64,000 nucleotides of DNA from Halomonas sp. HL-93. Lineage in GTDB: Bacteria > Pseudomonadota > Gammaproteobacteria > Pseudomonadales > Halomonadaceae. The DNA lies in contig NZ_LT593974.1 in NCBI RefSeq assembly GCF_900086985.1, positions 310,001 to 374,000 of the forward strand. The letters are read 5' to 3'. A program made the translations under genes and the position numbers. Of the stretch, positions 18,411 through 27,980 are shown one piece after another (the stretch's first letter is position 1; the number at the start of each line of letters is the position of its first letter). Under the pieces are notes generated by a model, which ran no database searches, was not told the origin of the DNA, and saw nothing but the letters and a program-made list of their open reading frames with translations.

Positions 18411-18750
18411 CTGCGGGCTCCTTAAACATATTCATGGTTATAGTCACGATGTTCATGTTGTGGTGTGTTGGCGCCGCCTTTAGATAGAACGAGAGAGCGA
18501 ACGCCAATACCCATACGTTCTTGAGCTTACCGTTGTTAGCAAGCTAGATGCGCTTGGCATGGCCTCGGTAACCGCGTAATCCTTCGTATTTACTGGCTTG
18601 TGCAGCATCATCCACTGTCATGGGGAGCGCAGTGTAATCTGCCACTTAAACGTGGATTTAGGCCCATGGCTTCGCTTCACCACTGTCAAAACGGTATCCG
18701 CTGCCTCTCAAACCACCGTAGGATGACGTTTTAGCTAAGGAGACGCTGCG
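18411..18750. other. Intergenic region between gabT and ghrA
   Basis: This 340-bp stretch separates two divergent genes and should hold promoters for both. The part next to gabT is AT-rich with short repeats of TTCATG (near 18432 and 18451), which could be Lrp contacts. The ghrA side ends in TAAGGAGA, its ribosome-binding site. No RNA gene, small ORF with a good start, or terminator could be supported. Confidence 0.5.
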
Positions 18751-19677
18751 ATGGCACTGCTGTATAAATCTGACCCGGTGCGCGGCGCCCGGTGGAAGGA
18801 ACTGTTTGCCCAACACGCGCCGGATATTGAGTTCCGCCAATGGCCCGATATCGGCGACCCTCATGAGATCCGCTATTTGTTGGCGTGGACGCCCCCGGAA
18901 AACATCATGGCGTGCCTGCCCTCCCTTGAAGTGCTGTTTGCCACCTCTGCGGGAGTCGATCAGTTTGATTTTGACGCCCTGCCTCCAGAGCTGCCGGTGG
19001 TGCGGATGCTCGACCCCGCCATTGAGCGCGGCATGATTGAGTACGCTACCTTTGCAACGCTGTGGCTGCACCGCCGCATGGGCGACTATGTGCGCCAGCA
19101 GCGCGAGGGGAAATGGCAGGCGCATATGCTTGTGCCGACTGAAAAACGACGCATCGGTATCCTCGGCTTGGGCCAGCTTGGCTGCGCCATCGCCACCCAT
19201 CTGGCAGGTTACGGTTTTGACGTGCGCGGCTGGTCGCGTTCGCCAAAGCAGGTGGCGAATGTTCACTGCCACAGCGGCCAGGCAGCGCTGGATGGGTTCC
19301 TGGCTGAAAGCGATATTGTGATCTGCGTGTTACCGCTGACCGACGCTACGCGCGGTATTCTCAATAGCGACCTTTTTGCGCGTATGCCCGAAGGCGCGGC
19401 CTTGATCAACATTGGCCGGGGCGAGCACCTGGTTGATCACGACCTGACGCAAGCCCTCGACGACGGGCATCTGAGCGCGGCGGTATTAGATGTGTTAAGC
19501 GAAGAGCCGCCCGCCGATGACCACCCCTTCTGGCAAGACGAGCGGATTTTGCTGACCCCCCACGTAGCCGCGATGACGCAGCCGGATAGCGCTTTCCCGA
19601 TCCTGCTGGACAACCTGCGTCGTTATCAACGCGGTGAGCCAATGATTGGCCGTGTCGACCTGCAGCGTGGTTACTAG
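18751..19677 (+). CDS. ghrA: Glyoxylate/hydroxypyruvate reductase A-type D-2-hydroxyacid dehydrogenase
   Basis: NAD(P)H-dependent reductase of 2-oxoacids, 308 aa, as in GhrA. The nucleotide-binding motif is GILGLGQLGCAIA near residue 134. Catalytic residues are visible: Arg in LINIGRGEHLVD, Glu in VLSEEPP and His in LTPHVAAM. The N-terminal substrate domain holds FATSAGVDQFDFDALP. TAAGGAGA precedes the ATG by 8 nt. It is transcribed alone, divergent from gabT and convergent with gabD. Whether it serves the surrounding amine pathway, for instance by reducing an oxoacid product, or general glyoxylate removal is not clear from the sequence. Confidence 0.87.
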   Translation: MALLYKSDPVRGARWKELFAQHAPDIEFRQWPDIGDPHEIRYLLAWTPPENIMACLPSLEVLFATSAGVDQFDFDALPPELPVVRMLDPAIERGMIEYATFATLWLHRRMGDYVRQQREGKWQAHMLVPTEKRRIGILGLGQLGCAIATHLAGYGFDVRGWSRSPKQVANVHCHSGQAALDGFLAESDIVICVLPLTDATRGILNSDLFARMPEGAALINIGRGEHLVDHDLTQALDDGHLSAAVLDVLSEEPPADDHPFWQDERILLTPHVAAMTQPDSAFPILLDNLRRYQRGEPMIGRVDLQRGY

Positions 19678-19687
19678 CATAGCGTTT

Positions 19688-19724
19688 CCCCACTCGCTCG
19701 CTGTGTATCGGCGAGCGAGTGGGG
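19688..19724. terminator. Strong hairpin between ghrA and gabD
   Basis: A perfect 14-bp inverted repeat, CCCCACTCGCTCGC at 19688-19701 and GCGAGCGAGTGGGG at 19711-19724, with a 9-nt loop sits between two convergent stops. The T tract is weak on both sides, yet the stem strength and placement fit a bidirectional terminator. Confidence 0.75.
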
Positions 19725-19749
19725 TATGTTGGCGTTCGTTAAGTACGTG

Positions 19750-21210
19750 TTAGTTCAGTCCGCCCATATGAAACGCTTTCTCTTCCAGGTACTCATCCAG
19801 CCCCTGGCGGGCACCTTCACGGCCCAGGCCTGACTGTTTCATGCCACCAAACGGCGCGACTTCCATTGAAATAGAACCAGTGTTAAGGCCGACCATGCCG
19901 AATTCCAGCGCTTCACCGACCCGCCAGGCCCGGCGCACGCTCTCGGTGAAGAAGTAGGCGGCGAGCCCAAAGGGCGTCGCGTTGGCAATACGAATAGCCT
20001 CTTCTTCGTGCTCAAACTGCATAATGGGGGCGACGGGGCCAAAGGTCTCTTCCTGGGTGACCAGCATGGCTTCGGTGACTTTGGTGAGCAGTACCGGCGC
20101 CACAAAGCGATCCTGACCACTGGGCACCTCACCGACCACCCGTTCAGCACCGTGGGACAAAGCGTCATCGAGATGGCGGGCGACTTTGCTCACCGCCTGA
20201 TCATTGATCAGTGGGCCAATAGTGGTGCCTTCCTGCATGCCGTCGCCACAGCGCAACGCCTCGATTTCGGTTGCCAGGCGGGCGACAAAGCGGTCATGAA
20301 TGCCGGATTGAACCAGGATGCGGTTGGCGCAAACACAGGTCTGGCCCGCGTTGCGGAACTTGCTCGCCATGGCACCGGCCACCGCCAGTTCCAGGTCGGC
20401 ATCGTCAAACACGATCAGCGGGGCATTGCCGCCCAACTCCAGGCTGAGGCGCTTGATATCGTCGGCACTCTGGCGCATCAGCAGGCTACCCACCCGGGTC
20501 GAGCCGGTGAAGGAGAGCTTGCGCACGGTGGGATTGGAAGTCAGTTCGCCGCCAATGCCTTCGGGCAACCCGGTGACAATATTCACCACGCCTGGGGGAA
20601 AACCAGCACGCTCCGCGAGCACTGCCAAGGCCAATGCTGAAAGCGGCGTCAGCTCCGACGGTTTGATCACAATCGGGCAGCCGGCCGCTAACGCGGGCGC
20701 GCACTTGCGGGTAATCATGGCGATGGGGAAGTTCCAGGGGGTAATCGCACCGCACACGCCCACCGGCTGTTTGAGGACCACAATGCGGCGATCCGCGCTG
20801 GGCGAGGGGATGGTCTCGCCATAGGCGCGGCGTGCCTCTTCCGCAAACCATTTGATAAAACTTGCGCCGTACTTAACCTCCCCTTGTGATTCGGCCAGCG
20901 GCTTGCCCTGTTCCAGGGTCATCAATACCGCCAAGTCCTCACTGTTTTCCAGTATCAGCGCATGCCAGCGCTCCAGCAGTGCTGCGCGCGCTGCCGCTGT
21001 TTGCGCACGCCAGTCGGGCCAGGCCGCTTCGGCGGTCTCTATCGCACGGCGGGTTTCGCTGGCACCCATGCTGGGTACGCTAGCCAGTGCTTCGCCGCTG
21101 GCGGGGTTGGTGACGGTCAGCGTGGCCGCATCGTCGGCGTCGCACCATTGTGCGTTGATAAAGGCCTGCTCGCGGAGCAGTTGAGAGTCGCTGAGGGGCA
21201 AAGACGGCAT
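19750..21210 (-). CDS. gabD: NAD(P)-dependent succinate-semialdehyde dehydrogenase
   Basis: Oxidises succinate semialdehyde to succinate, completing GABA-type breakdown. At 486 aa it has the standard aldehyde dehydrogenase length. Motifs: GAITPWNFPIAM near residue 155, the general base Glu in LSLELGGNAP (about 258) and the nucleophile in NAGQTCVCANR (Cys292; the second Cys two residues on is typical of GabD). The C-terminus has PFGGMKQSGLGREG. The frame is open for 73 codons upstream, but ATG 21210 with AGGAGA is the clear start. It is the last gene of the ABC transporter row, 32 bp after the ATPase gene. Confidence 0.9.
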   Translation of the reverse strand: MPSLPLSDSQLLREQAFINAQWCDADDAATLTVTNPASGEALASVPSMGASETRRAIETAEAAWPDWRAQTAAARAALLERWHALILENSEDLAVLMTLEQGKPLAESQGEVKYGASFIKWFAEEARRAYGETIPSPSADRRIVVLKQPVGVCGAITPWNFPIAMITRKCAPALAAGCPIVIKPSELTPLSALALAVLAERAGFPPGVVNIVTGLPEGIGGELTSNPTVRKLSFTGSTRVGSLLMRQSADDIKRLSLELGGNAPLIVFDDADLELAVAGAMASKFRNAGQTCVCANRILVQSGIHDRFVARLATEIEALRCGDGMQEGTTIGPLINDQAVSKVARHLDDALSHGAERVVGEVPSGQDRFVAPVLLTKVTEAMLVTQEETFGPVAPIMQFEHEEEAIRIANATPFGLAAYFFTESVRRAWRVGEALEFGMVGLNTGSISMEVAPFGGMKQSGLGREGARQGLDEYLEEKAFHMGGLN

Positions 21211-21242
21211 GCTTTTCTCCTGGTCATCAATAGGGTTAGTGG

Positions 21243-22901
21243 TTAAACGGGCGCGGTTGACGGCTGCGTATGGGTCGACCATTGGCACCCTTCCAGCCAG
21301 CCCGGCTGTAGCTCTGGCACCGAGCCAATCAGCTTGCGGGTGTAGGCGTGCTGTGGCTGGTTGAGCACCGTGCTGCAGGGGCCGAACTCCACACACTCCC
21401 CCTGGTAAAGCACCATGACGTCGTCGCACAGCGAGCGTACCGTCGAGATATCGTGGCTAATAAACAGGTAGGCAACGCCAAGCTCACGGCGCAGTTCAGC
21501 CAGCAGCTCGAGAATGGCGGCGCCTACCACGGTATCTAACGCCGAGGTCACTTCATCGCAGAGAATCAGGTCGGGTTCTGCGGCTAGCGCCCGGGCGAGA
21601 TTGACGCGCTGCTTCTGGCCGCCTGACAACTCACTGGGCTTGCGGTCGAGCAGGGAGGGCGACAGTTTGACCAAGTCCATCAGTTCCTCGACCCGACGCT
21701 GTCGGGCATCGCGGCTCATCTGAAAATAAGTTTCCAGTGGCCGGTTGAGCAGCCGCCTCACCGAGTGGGCGGGGTTGAGCGCATTGTCGGCGCTCTGGAA
21801 GACGATCTGGATACGCCGAAACTGGTCGGGGGTGCGTCCGCGCAGCGTCGGCGGTAGCTCACGGCAATTGAACTGAACTTCACCCCGTGACGGCGCCACC
21901 AGGCCAGCAACTGCCCTGGCAAGCGTCGATTTGCCCGACCCGGATTCACCAATCACGCCTAGCGCCTGGCCGCGATCGATGCGCAGTTGGATATGATCCA
22001 GCACGACATTTTTCGGGAGCCCACTGCGATCACAGCGCCCGTAGCCCACTTGAAGATCATCAATGCGCAACAGTTCGTCGCCGCCGGACGGCAGGCTGGG
22101 GGGCATGTGGGCCTCGGGACGCGCCGCCGCCAATAAGCTGCGCGTGTAGGCATGGCCCGGATTGTCCAGGATTTGCCCAATGGGCCCTTGCTCCTGCTCC
22201 TCCCCGGCCTGTAGCACCAGCACGTGATCGGCAATCTGCGCCACCACGGCGAGGTCATGAGAGACATACAGCGCCGTGGTACCCCGCTCGCGCATCACGC
22301 GCTTGAAGGCCCGCAGCACATCCACCTGGGTGGTCACATCCAGTGCGGTGGTTGGCTCGTCCAGAATTACCAGCGCGGGGTCGGTGATCAGGGCCATGGC
22401 GGCCATAAGCCGCTGTAGCTGGCCCCCGGAAACCTGATGAGGGTAACGGATGCCGATATTTTCCGGGTCGGGCAGGGCCAGCTCGCCAAACAGCTGAATG
22501 GCTTTCTGCTGCGCTTGTTGACGATCCATCACGCCGTGAATGAGCGCGCCTTCGATGACCTGGTCCATCAGGCGGCGCGAGGGGTTGAAGGCGGCCGCGG
22601 CGCTTTGGGCAATGTAGGTCACCCGGTGGCCGCGCAGCGCGCGGGTCTCCACGGCCGAGAGCGACAGGATATCGGTCTCGCCCAGCTGCACGCTGCCGCC
22701 GGCGATCCGGCAGCCGCGCCGGGCATAGCCCATCATGGCCAGGGCAATGGTGGTCTTGCCCGAACCGGACTCACCGATTAGCGACATCACTTCGCCTGGC
22801 TTGAGCGTGAAATTGATCTGGCTGACGATCGTGCGCTCATCCTCACCAGGCGGGGTCGCACAGATATCAAGATCGCGTACGATCAGCGATTCACCTTGCA
22901 T
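21243..22901 (-). CDS. Dipeptide/opine-type ABC transporter ATPase, two fused ABC domains
   Basis: Energises the importer encoded just upstream. At 552 aa it joins two complete ATPase domains that are separate proteins (DppD and DppF) in most systems; similar fusions are GsiA and YejF. The first half has Walker A GESGSGKTT, signature VSGGQLQR and LVILDEPTTALD. The second has [17 protein letters not shown] and LILCDEVTSALD. Each half ends with the Opp/Dpp-type region (HAYTRSLLAA and HAYTRKLIGS). AAGGAG lies 8 nt before the ATG. It starts 4 bp after the permease stop, so translation is probably coupled. The ligand is unknown; neighbours suggest an amine-containing compound. Confidence 0.9.
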   Translation of the reverse strand: MQGESLIVRDLDICATPPGEDERTIVSQINFTLKPGEVMSLIGESGSGKTTIALAMMGYARRGCRIAGGSVQLGETDILSLSAVETRALRGHRVTYIAQSAAAAFNPSRRLMDQVIEGALIHGVMDRQQAQQKAIQLFGELALPDPENIGIRYPHQVSGGQLQRLMAAMALITDPALVILDEPTTALDVTTQVDVLRAFKRVMRERGTTALYVSHDLAVVAQIADHVLVLQAGEEQEQGPIGQILDNPGHAYTRSLLAAARPEAHMPPSLPSGGDELLRIDDLQVGYGRCDRSGLPKNVVLDHIQLRIDRGQALGVIGESGSGKSTLARAVAGLVAPSRGEVQFNCRELPPTLRGRTPDQFRRIQIVFQSADNALNPAHSVRRLLNRPLETYFQMSRDARQRRVEELMDLVKLSPSLLDRKPSELSGGQKQRVNLARALAAEPDLILCDEVTSALDTVVGAAILELLAELRRELGVAYLFISHDISTVRSLCDDVMVLYQGECVEFGPCSTVLNQPQHAYTRKLIGSVPELQPGWLEGCQWSTHTQPSTAPV

Positions 22902-22905
22902 GGCG

Positions 22906-23814
22906 TCACTCCTTCTGGTTTTCGCGGCTGTTCGAGAGGCTGTCGATCAACAGGTTGGCGCCGACGGTTAATGAGCCAATCGCGAGGGCTGGGGCAATCA
23001 CGGCCAATGCGCCTTCGCTAAGCCCACCGATGTTTTCACGCACCAGGGAGCCCAGGTCGGCGACGGGAGGCTGGACACCCAGCCCCAAGAAGCTCATGCC
23101 GCTGAGCAGCAGTACGATGAACACAAAGCGCATGCCCATATCGGTGAGCACGGGCTGGATCATGTTGGGAAAAATTTCCACGGCGGCGATGTACAGCCGT
23201 CCCTCTCCCCGGGTACGGGCGACTTGAACGTACTCCAGGGTGGAGAGGTTCTTGGCCAGGCTATGGGCAATACGAAACGAGCCCGGCGCGTAGCTGAGCA
23301 CTGCCGCCAAAATCAGCAGTGGGATAGAGGTGCCAAAGGCGGAGACCATCACCAGGGCCATCATTTTGCTGGGGATCGAGATCAGCGTATCGAATATCCG
23401 CCGAACGCTCTCCTCGAGCCAGCGGGGCAGGAGCACCGTCAACATGCCAAAGCCCGCGCCAACCAGAGTTGACAGTAACGCGGCCACCAGCGCCAGCCCC
23501 ACGGTATAGCGTGCCCCGGTGAGCATGCGGCTGAGCATATCGCGGCCCATGTAGTCGGTGCCCAGCAGGTGGGCCGTGGTCGCGCCGCCATAAATCTCAT
23601 CAGAGACAAAGGCGCCCATGGGATACGGTGCCAACAGTGGCCCAAACAGAGCGACGAGCAGCCAGAAGCTGAATAGGCTGAGACCAATCCAGCGGGTGAG
23701 CTGCCACCCTGAACGATTGCGCTGTTTGGGTACCGCTATCGGCAGGCGGCTTCTTGGCGAGACATAGGGATGACGGTTGCCCTTGGCAGCGGGCATTGTC
23801 TTGGTATCGTTCAT
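22906..23814 (-). CDS. Dipeptide/opine-type ABC transporter permease, DppC class
   Basis: Second membrane subunit of the importer, 302 aa. A hydrophilic N-terminal stretch of about 45 residues leads to the first membrane segment (IGLSLFSFWLLVALFGPLLA), then HLLGTDYMGRDMLSRMLTGARY, which is typical for DppC proteins. The conserved cytoplasmic loop reads EYVQVARTRGEGRLYIAAVEIFPN (in short, the VARTRG part). The start at ATG 23814 overlaps the previous stop as ATGA, which indicates translational coupling. A start 12 codons upstream is open but would overlap the previous gene more deeply. Confidence 0.88.
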   Translation of the reverse strand: MNDTKTMPAAKGNRHPYVSPRSRLPIAVPKQRNRSGWQLTRWIGLSLFSFWLLVALFGPLLAPYPMGAFVSDEIYGGATTAHLLGTDYMGRDMLSRMLTGARYTVGLALVAALLSTLVGAGFGMLTVLLPRWLEESVRRIFDTLISIPSKMMALVMVSAFGTSIPLLILAAVLSYAPGSFRIAHSLAKNLSTLEYVQVARTRGEGRLYIAAVEIFPNMIQPVLTDMGMRFVFIVLLLSGMSFLGLGVQPPVADLGSLVRENIGGLSEGALAVIAPALAIGSLTVGANLLIDSLSNSRENQKE

Positions 23815-24767
23815 CGGTTTCGCAGCCTCGGGTTGGAGAGAATCGCGCACAGGTCAGCCAACATGACCAGCAGCAGATAAGTGCCGCAAAAGATCATGGC
23901 GCAGGCCTGTACCAGGGCGAGATCGCGATTGGAAACCGCATCGACCATCAAACTGGCGATGCCTGGATAGTTGAAGATGGTTTCGACGATGATCACCCCG
24001 CCCAGTAGGTAGGAGAGGCTAAGTGCCACCGCATTGGCAATCGGGCCAACGGCATTAGGCAACGCATGGCGGAGTACACGCCGCATGGGTGGAACGCCCT
24101 TGAGCCGCGCCATCTCCACATAAGCGCTGTCGAGCTGATCGATCAAGGCCGCCCGTGTCATACGTGCCATTTGAGCAATCAACACGCTGCACAGGGTGAG
24201 CACCGGCATGGCGTAAACTTTCATGAAGGCGCCCAAACTGTCGACGGTAGACGTGTAGGAGAGCGCCGGTAGCCAGCCGAGCTGCACGGCGAAAATCAGC
24301 ACCGCCAGGGTGGCGACCAGAAACTCGGGCACCGCCACCATCGACAAGGTGATCAGGTTCAGGGTGCGGTCGAGCACGCCACCCCGGCGCATGGCAGCGG
24401 TAATGCCCATAATGATCGCCACGGGGACGGAAATTACGGTGGTAATGGCGGCTAACAACAGCGAATTGGGGAGCCGGTCACTGATCAGTTTAATGACCTC
24501 TGTATCATTACTGGCAGAGCGCCCCAGGTCCCCGGTGACAAAGCCACTCAGCCATTGCCAGTAACGCAGCAAGGGCGGTTGATTGAGACCTAATTGGGCG
24601 CGCAGCGCCTCCACCTGTTCCGGCGTGGCAAACTGCCCCAGTATCTGTTGGGCGGTATCCCCTGGCAGCAGCGAGGTGATTGCAAAGATCACCAGCGATA
24701 CCATCAGCAGGGTAATAAGACTGGAGGCCAGGCGACCTAGCACCAGTCCAAAGAGAGAGTCGCGCAT
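23811..24767 (-). CDS. Dipeptide/opine-type ABC transporter permease, DppB class
   Basis: First membrane subunit of the importer, 318 aa. It has the DppB pattern: an N-terminal membrane anchor (LASSLITLLMVSLVIFAI), the region SLLPGDTAQQILGQFATPEQ, the loop YVEMARLKGVPPMRRVLRHA that docks with the ATPase, and a C-terminal segment ending in NPRLRNR. ATG 24767 has GGAGAA 5 nt ahead; an upstream ATG in the same frame at 24785 lacks this. It lies 102 bp after the binding-protein gene and overlaps the next permease by 4 bp. Confidence 0.88.
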   Translation of the reverse strand: MRDSLFGLVLGRLASSLITLLMVSLVIFAITSLLPGDTAQQILGQFATPEQVEALRAQLGLNQPPLLRYWQWLSGFVTGDLGRSASNDTEVIKLISDRLPNSLLLAAITTVISVPVAIIMGITAAMRRGGVLDRTLNLITLSMVAVPEFLVATLAVLIFAVQLGWLPALSYTSTVDSLGAFMKVYAMPVLTLCSVLIAQMARMTRAALIDQLDSAYVEMARLKGVPPMRRVLRHALPNAVGPIANAVALSLSYLLGGVIIVETIFNYPGIASLMVDAVSNRDLALVQACAMIFCGTYLLLVMLADLCAILSNPRLRNR

Positions 24768-24869
24768 CGTTCTTCTCCGGCGCAAGAGCCATGTTCGTCA
24801 TCACCAAGCGTCGTTAGGCGCTTTTGTGATGATGCCCATGGCTCGTGATGACAGTAGGGAGAGCAGGGA

Positions 24870-26510
24870 TCAGCCTTTCCACCAGATATGTTCGGCGAAC
24901 ATATAGCCCATAAAACTGCCCAGGGGCACGGTGCGGTCCATGCCACCAATGCGTGCATCAAAGCTTTCGACATTGCTCAGGAAGACGGGAATGCCGATGC
25001 CGCCCTCTTCATGGATCATGGTCTGCATGTCGGCGTACATCTGCTTACGGGTGCCCTCATCGGGTTCACCTCGTGAGGCAATCAATAGCTGATCGAACTG
25101 CTCGTTCTGCCAACCGGCTTCGTTCCAGGAAGCACTCGAGAGGAAAAACTGGGAGAGCAAAATATTCGCCGTTGGGCGCGGGTTGATATTGCCGAACCCC
25201 AGCGGATGCTTCATCCAGTGATTGGACCAGTAGCCGTCGGAGGGAACCCGTTTGATATCAAGGTTGAGCCCTGCCTGAGAGGCGGATTGCTGAAGCAGCA
25301 CCGCCATATCTTCCGACGAGGAAGCTGCAGGCGACGCCACCAGTGGCACGGTTGCGCCAGACAGTCCTGCCTTGGCAAGCAAGGAGGAGGCGCGATCCGG
25401 GTCGTACTCACGCTGGGGCAGCCCATCGAAGTAATAAGGAGAGCTCGAGATAATCGGCTGGTCGTTGGCGATCTCGCCATAACCGCGCAGGGCGACGCGC
25501 TTGATCTGCTCGCGATCGAAGAGATACTTCATCGCCTCGCGGAATTCCGGGCGACTGGTGGGCTCTTTGTCGAAGCGCATCACCAGGTCGGTGTAGTTAC
25601 CGGCGTTCGTCGCTTTCACCTGGTAACCGTCCTTGGTCTTCATGCGCTCTGCAGAGGTACCGCTCACCTCATTGATCATATGCACATCGCCCGAGAGCAG
25701 CGCATTGACCCTTGAGGATTCGTCGCTGATCCCCACCATCTCGATGGCATCCAGATAGGGATAGCCATCGCGCCAGTAGTTCTCATTGCGAACGCCTATT
25801 GAACGAACGCCGGGGGTAAACTCCTGGCACTTAAAGGCGCCGGTACCCACACCTTTAGAGAAGTCGGTCGTGCCGTCTGCCACAATCACCAGGTGCGAAA
25901 CGGCCAGGATGGAGGGCAATTCGATATTGGGAGAGGAAAGATTGAATTCGACGCGGTGATCATCCAGGGCCTTGATACTTTCGATTTGCTCGACCATGGA
26001 GGCAACTTTGGAACCTGTTTCGGGATCCTTATGTCGCATAATCGAAAAAATCACATCCTGGGGCGTCAGTGGTTTGCCATCGTGGAAGGTGACGCCACGA
26101 CGCAGGGTAAATATCCAGTGGCTGCCGTTGTCGGTATTTTCAAACGACTCGGCCAGGCAGGGCTGGGGTGTCAGATCCTCATCGTACTGGGTCAGGCCGT
26201 TATAAAACATGTAGGCGCGCGCATAGTCGATGGCCGTCGCCCCCAAGGCAGGATCCAGCGTATCTTTCGTGGACGCCGAGTGCGCCGCAACCCGAATACG
26301 GCCGCCGTACTGGGGCTTCGCGCTTTCGCTATCCGCCGCCCAGGCTGAAGAGAAACCGGGAAAAGCACCAGACGCGGCGGCAAAGACGCCCGCCGCGCCA
26401 ATGACCTTCATGGCGTCGCGTCGAGACAGCCCGCGCTGCATGGCGTTGTAAACCTGCATGCTTTGCTCGGGAGAAACAAACAGATCATTGGGTTTTTTAT
26501 CGCGTGTCAT
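24870..26510 (-). CDS. Dipeptide/opine-type ABC transporter substrate-binding protein, Tat-type signal
   Basis: Periplasmic solute receptor (SBP family 5), 546 aa. Its N-terminus has a twin-arginine motif at residues 30-31 (SRRDAMKVIGAAG) with a following hydrophobic stretch ending in FSSAWA, so export may use the Tat route, which is less common for this class. Family landmarks: LDPALGATAIDYARA, PCLAESFENTDNGSHWIFTL and RRGVTFHDGKPLTPQDVIFS. ATG 26510 with AAGGAG gives the expected N-terminus; the frame is open for 88 codons upstream and overlaps the FAD gene, but this is not supported. It is followed by the two permeases, the fused ATPase and gabD. Confidence 0.88.
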   Translation of the reverse strand: MTRDKKPNDLFVSPEQSMQVYNAMQRGLSRRDAMKVIGAAGVFAAASGAFPGFSSAWAADSESAKPQYGGRIRVAAHSASTKDTLDPALGATAIDYARAYMFYNGLTQYDEDLTPQPCLAESFENTDNGSHWIFTLRRGVTFHDGKPLTPQDVIFSIMRHKDPETGSKVASMVEQIESIKALDDHRVEFNLSSPNIELPSILAVSHLVIVADGTTDFSKGVGTGAFKCQEFTPGVRSIGVRNENYWRDGYPYLDAIEMVGISDESSRVNALLSGDVHMINEVSGTSAERMKTKDGYQVKATNAGNYTDLVMRFDKEPTSRPEFREAMKYLFDREQIKRVALRGYGEIANDQPIISSSPYYFDGLPQREYDPDRASSLLAKAGLSGATVPLVASPAASSSEDMAVLLQQSASQAGLNLDIKRVPSDGYWSNHWMKHPLGFGNINPRPTANILLSQFFLSSASWNEAGWQNEQFDQLLIASRGEPDEGTRKQMYADMQTMIHEEGGIGIPVFLSNVESFDARIGGMDRTVPLGSFMGYMFAEHIWWKG

Positions 26511-26671
26511 AAGCCTTCTCCTTACTGCGATTAAATATTGTTGTGAGTCTGGCAGCGCGTGCTTGGCTGTTTTTTTAGTGGCCTTGTTCTTAATAGCCCT
26601 GTTTTTATAGTTGCTGTTTTGATCACTCTCTTGGTGAGTTTGGGAAGCAGTGTGAGTGCTGTGGTGATGGC

Positions 26672-27946
26672 TTAATGCAATCGATCCTGTAGTCGGTACC
26701 AACTGCCCACCAGGGGTAAAAACCACGGTTTGCCAAAATGACCGGGGATAGCTGGCCATTTGGTATCCTGCCAAGGATGGTGTTGGCGGTTGCCAAGCAT
26801 CACCTCGGCTAACACATGCCCCATATGCACCGACATCTGTACCCCATGGCCGCTATAGCCCATGGCGTAGTACATGCCGTTGTGCTGTCCTGCATGGGGA
26901 AACCGGTCTTTGCTCATATCGACCAGGCCGCCCCAGCAGTAGTCGAGCCGGATCCCTTTTAGTTGGGGAAAGGCCTCTTCCAGGCCGCGGCGCAGTATCT
27001 CGCCGCTCTTGGCATCCGATTGGCTGCCGGACATGGCAAAGCGTGCCCGCCCGCCAAACAGCAGCCGATTATCGGCAGTCAGCCGGAAGTAGTGACCGAC
27101 AATGCGGCTGGTGACATAAGAGCGCCGCTGGGGTAGTAGCTGGGCACACTGGGCGGCTGAAAGCGGTTCGGTGACGACGATGAAGCTACCCACCGGCACC
27201 AAGCGGCGGCGAAACCAACTAAGTGGGCCTGTCTGCGAAGCGCCGGTGGCCAGCAGCACGTTTTCGGCACGAATATCGCCCTTGGGTGTGCCTAGTCGGT
27301 ACGCTGATTTCTCGAGGGTGACGCGGGTCATCGGCGTACGTTCAAAAATATGCGCGCCATGCCTGGCTGCCGCGTCGGCTAAGCCGACGCCGAAGCGCCC
27401 CATATGCATCTGGCCGCCGTTACGCTGCAGCAGCCCGCCATGGTAGAGCTTTGAATCCACCTCCTCTCGAACGGCGGCGGCGGAGAGCATCTCCACGTCG
27501 CTATCCACGTCACGGCGAATGGCGTCGCAGGTGCGCGCGAGCTTGTCGTAGTGCTCCGGTTTAGCCGCCAGTTTCAGTTTGCCGTGGCGCAGGTAGTCGC
27601 AGTCGATCGCCTCTTCGCCAATCACACGCTCGACGCTGGAGACCGCCTCGGCGTAGGTGGTGTAGTGGGCAATCGCCTGCTCACGGCCAAGCTGCTCGAC
27701 CAGGCTGGCGTAGTCCTGGGCCACGCCGGTGTTGCACTGGCCGCCGTTGCGCCCCGAGGCTTCACCAATGATTTGGCCCGCCTCCAGGAGCGCCACGCGG
27801 GCCCCACCCCGGGCCAGCGTGCGGGCAGCCGACAGCCCGGTAAAGCCACCGCCCACCACCGCCACGTCGTAGTGCTCTTGGGTGAGTGCCTGCTGGCCCC
27901 CGGTAAAGGGCGGCGCTGTGGACAGCCAATAGGAGTTGAGTTGCAT
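26672..27946 (-). CDS. PuuB-like FAD-dependent amine oxidoreductase
   Basis: Flavoenzyme of the D-amino-acid-oxidase (DAO) fold, 424 aa. It most resembles gamma-glutamylputrescine oxidase: the dinucleotide motif DVAVVGGGFTGLSAARTLA lies near residue 28, followed by EASGRNGGQCNTG, and the C-terminal FAD region reads YYAMGYSGHGVQMSVHMG. Such enzymes oxidise a primary or secondary amine to an aldehyde, ammonia and peroxide. AGGAG lies 8 nt before the ATG. It is placed between the HAD gene and the binding-protein gene in one minus-strand row with an aldehyde dehydrogenase upstream, an order that fits amine to aldehyde to acid. The substrate is not known; no PuuA or PuuD homologue is in the window. 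Confidence 0.82.
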   Translation of the reverse strand: MQLNSYWLSTAPPFTGGQQALTQEHYDVAVVGGGFTGLSAARTLARGGARVALLEAGQIIGEASGRNGGQCNTGVAQDYASLVEQLGREQAIAHYTTYAEAVSSVERVIGEEAIDCDYLRHGKLKLAAKPEHYDKLARTCDAIRRDVDSDVEMLSAAAVREEVDSKLYHGGLLQRNGGQMHMGRFGVGLADAAARHGAHIFERTPMTRVTLEKSAYRLGTPKGDIRAENVLLATGASQTGPLSWFRRRLVPVGSFIVVTEPLSAAQCAQLLPQRRSYVTSRIVGHYFRLTADNRLLFGGRARFAMSGSQSDAKSGEILRRGLEEAFPQLKGIRLDYCWGGLVDMSKDRFPHAGQHNGMYYAMGYSGHGVQMSVHMGHVLAEVMLGNRQHHPWQDTKWPAIPGHFGKPWFLPLVGSWYRLQDRLH

Positions 27947-27980
27947 GGGCGGCTCCTGCGCGGTGGGAGAAACAGTCAGC

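Noticed and set aside
20008..20640. A 210-codon open frame opposite gabD
   Set aside because: It lies wholly within the conserved aldehyde dehydrogenase gene and has no recognisable domain.
24870..26774. Long 634-codon form of the ABC receptor
   Set aside because: The extra 88 N-terminal codons overlap the FAD gene and include low-quality sequence; ATG 26510 with AAGGAG and a Tat signal is much better.
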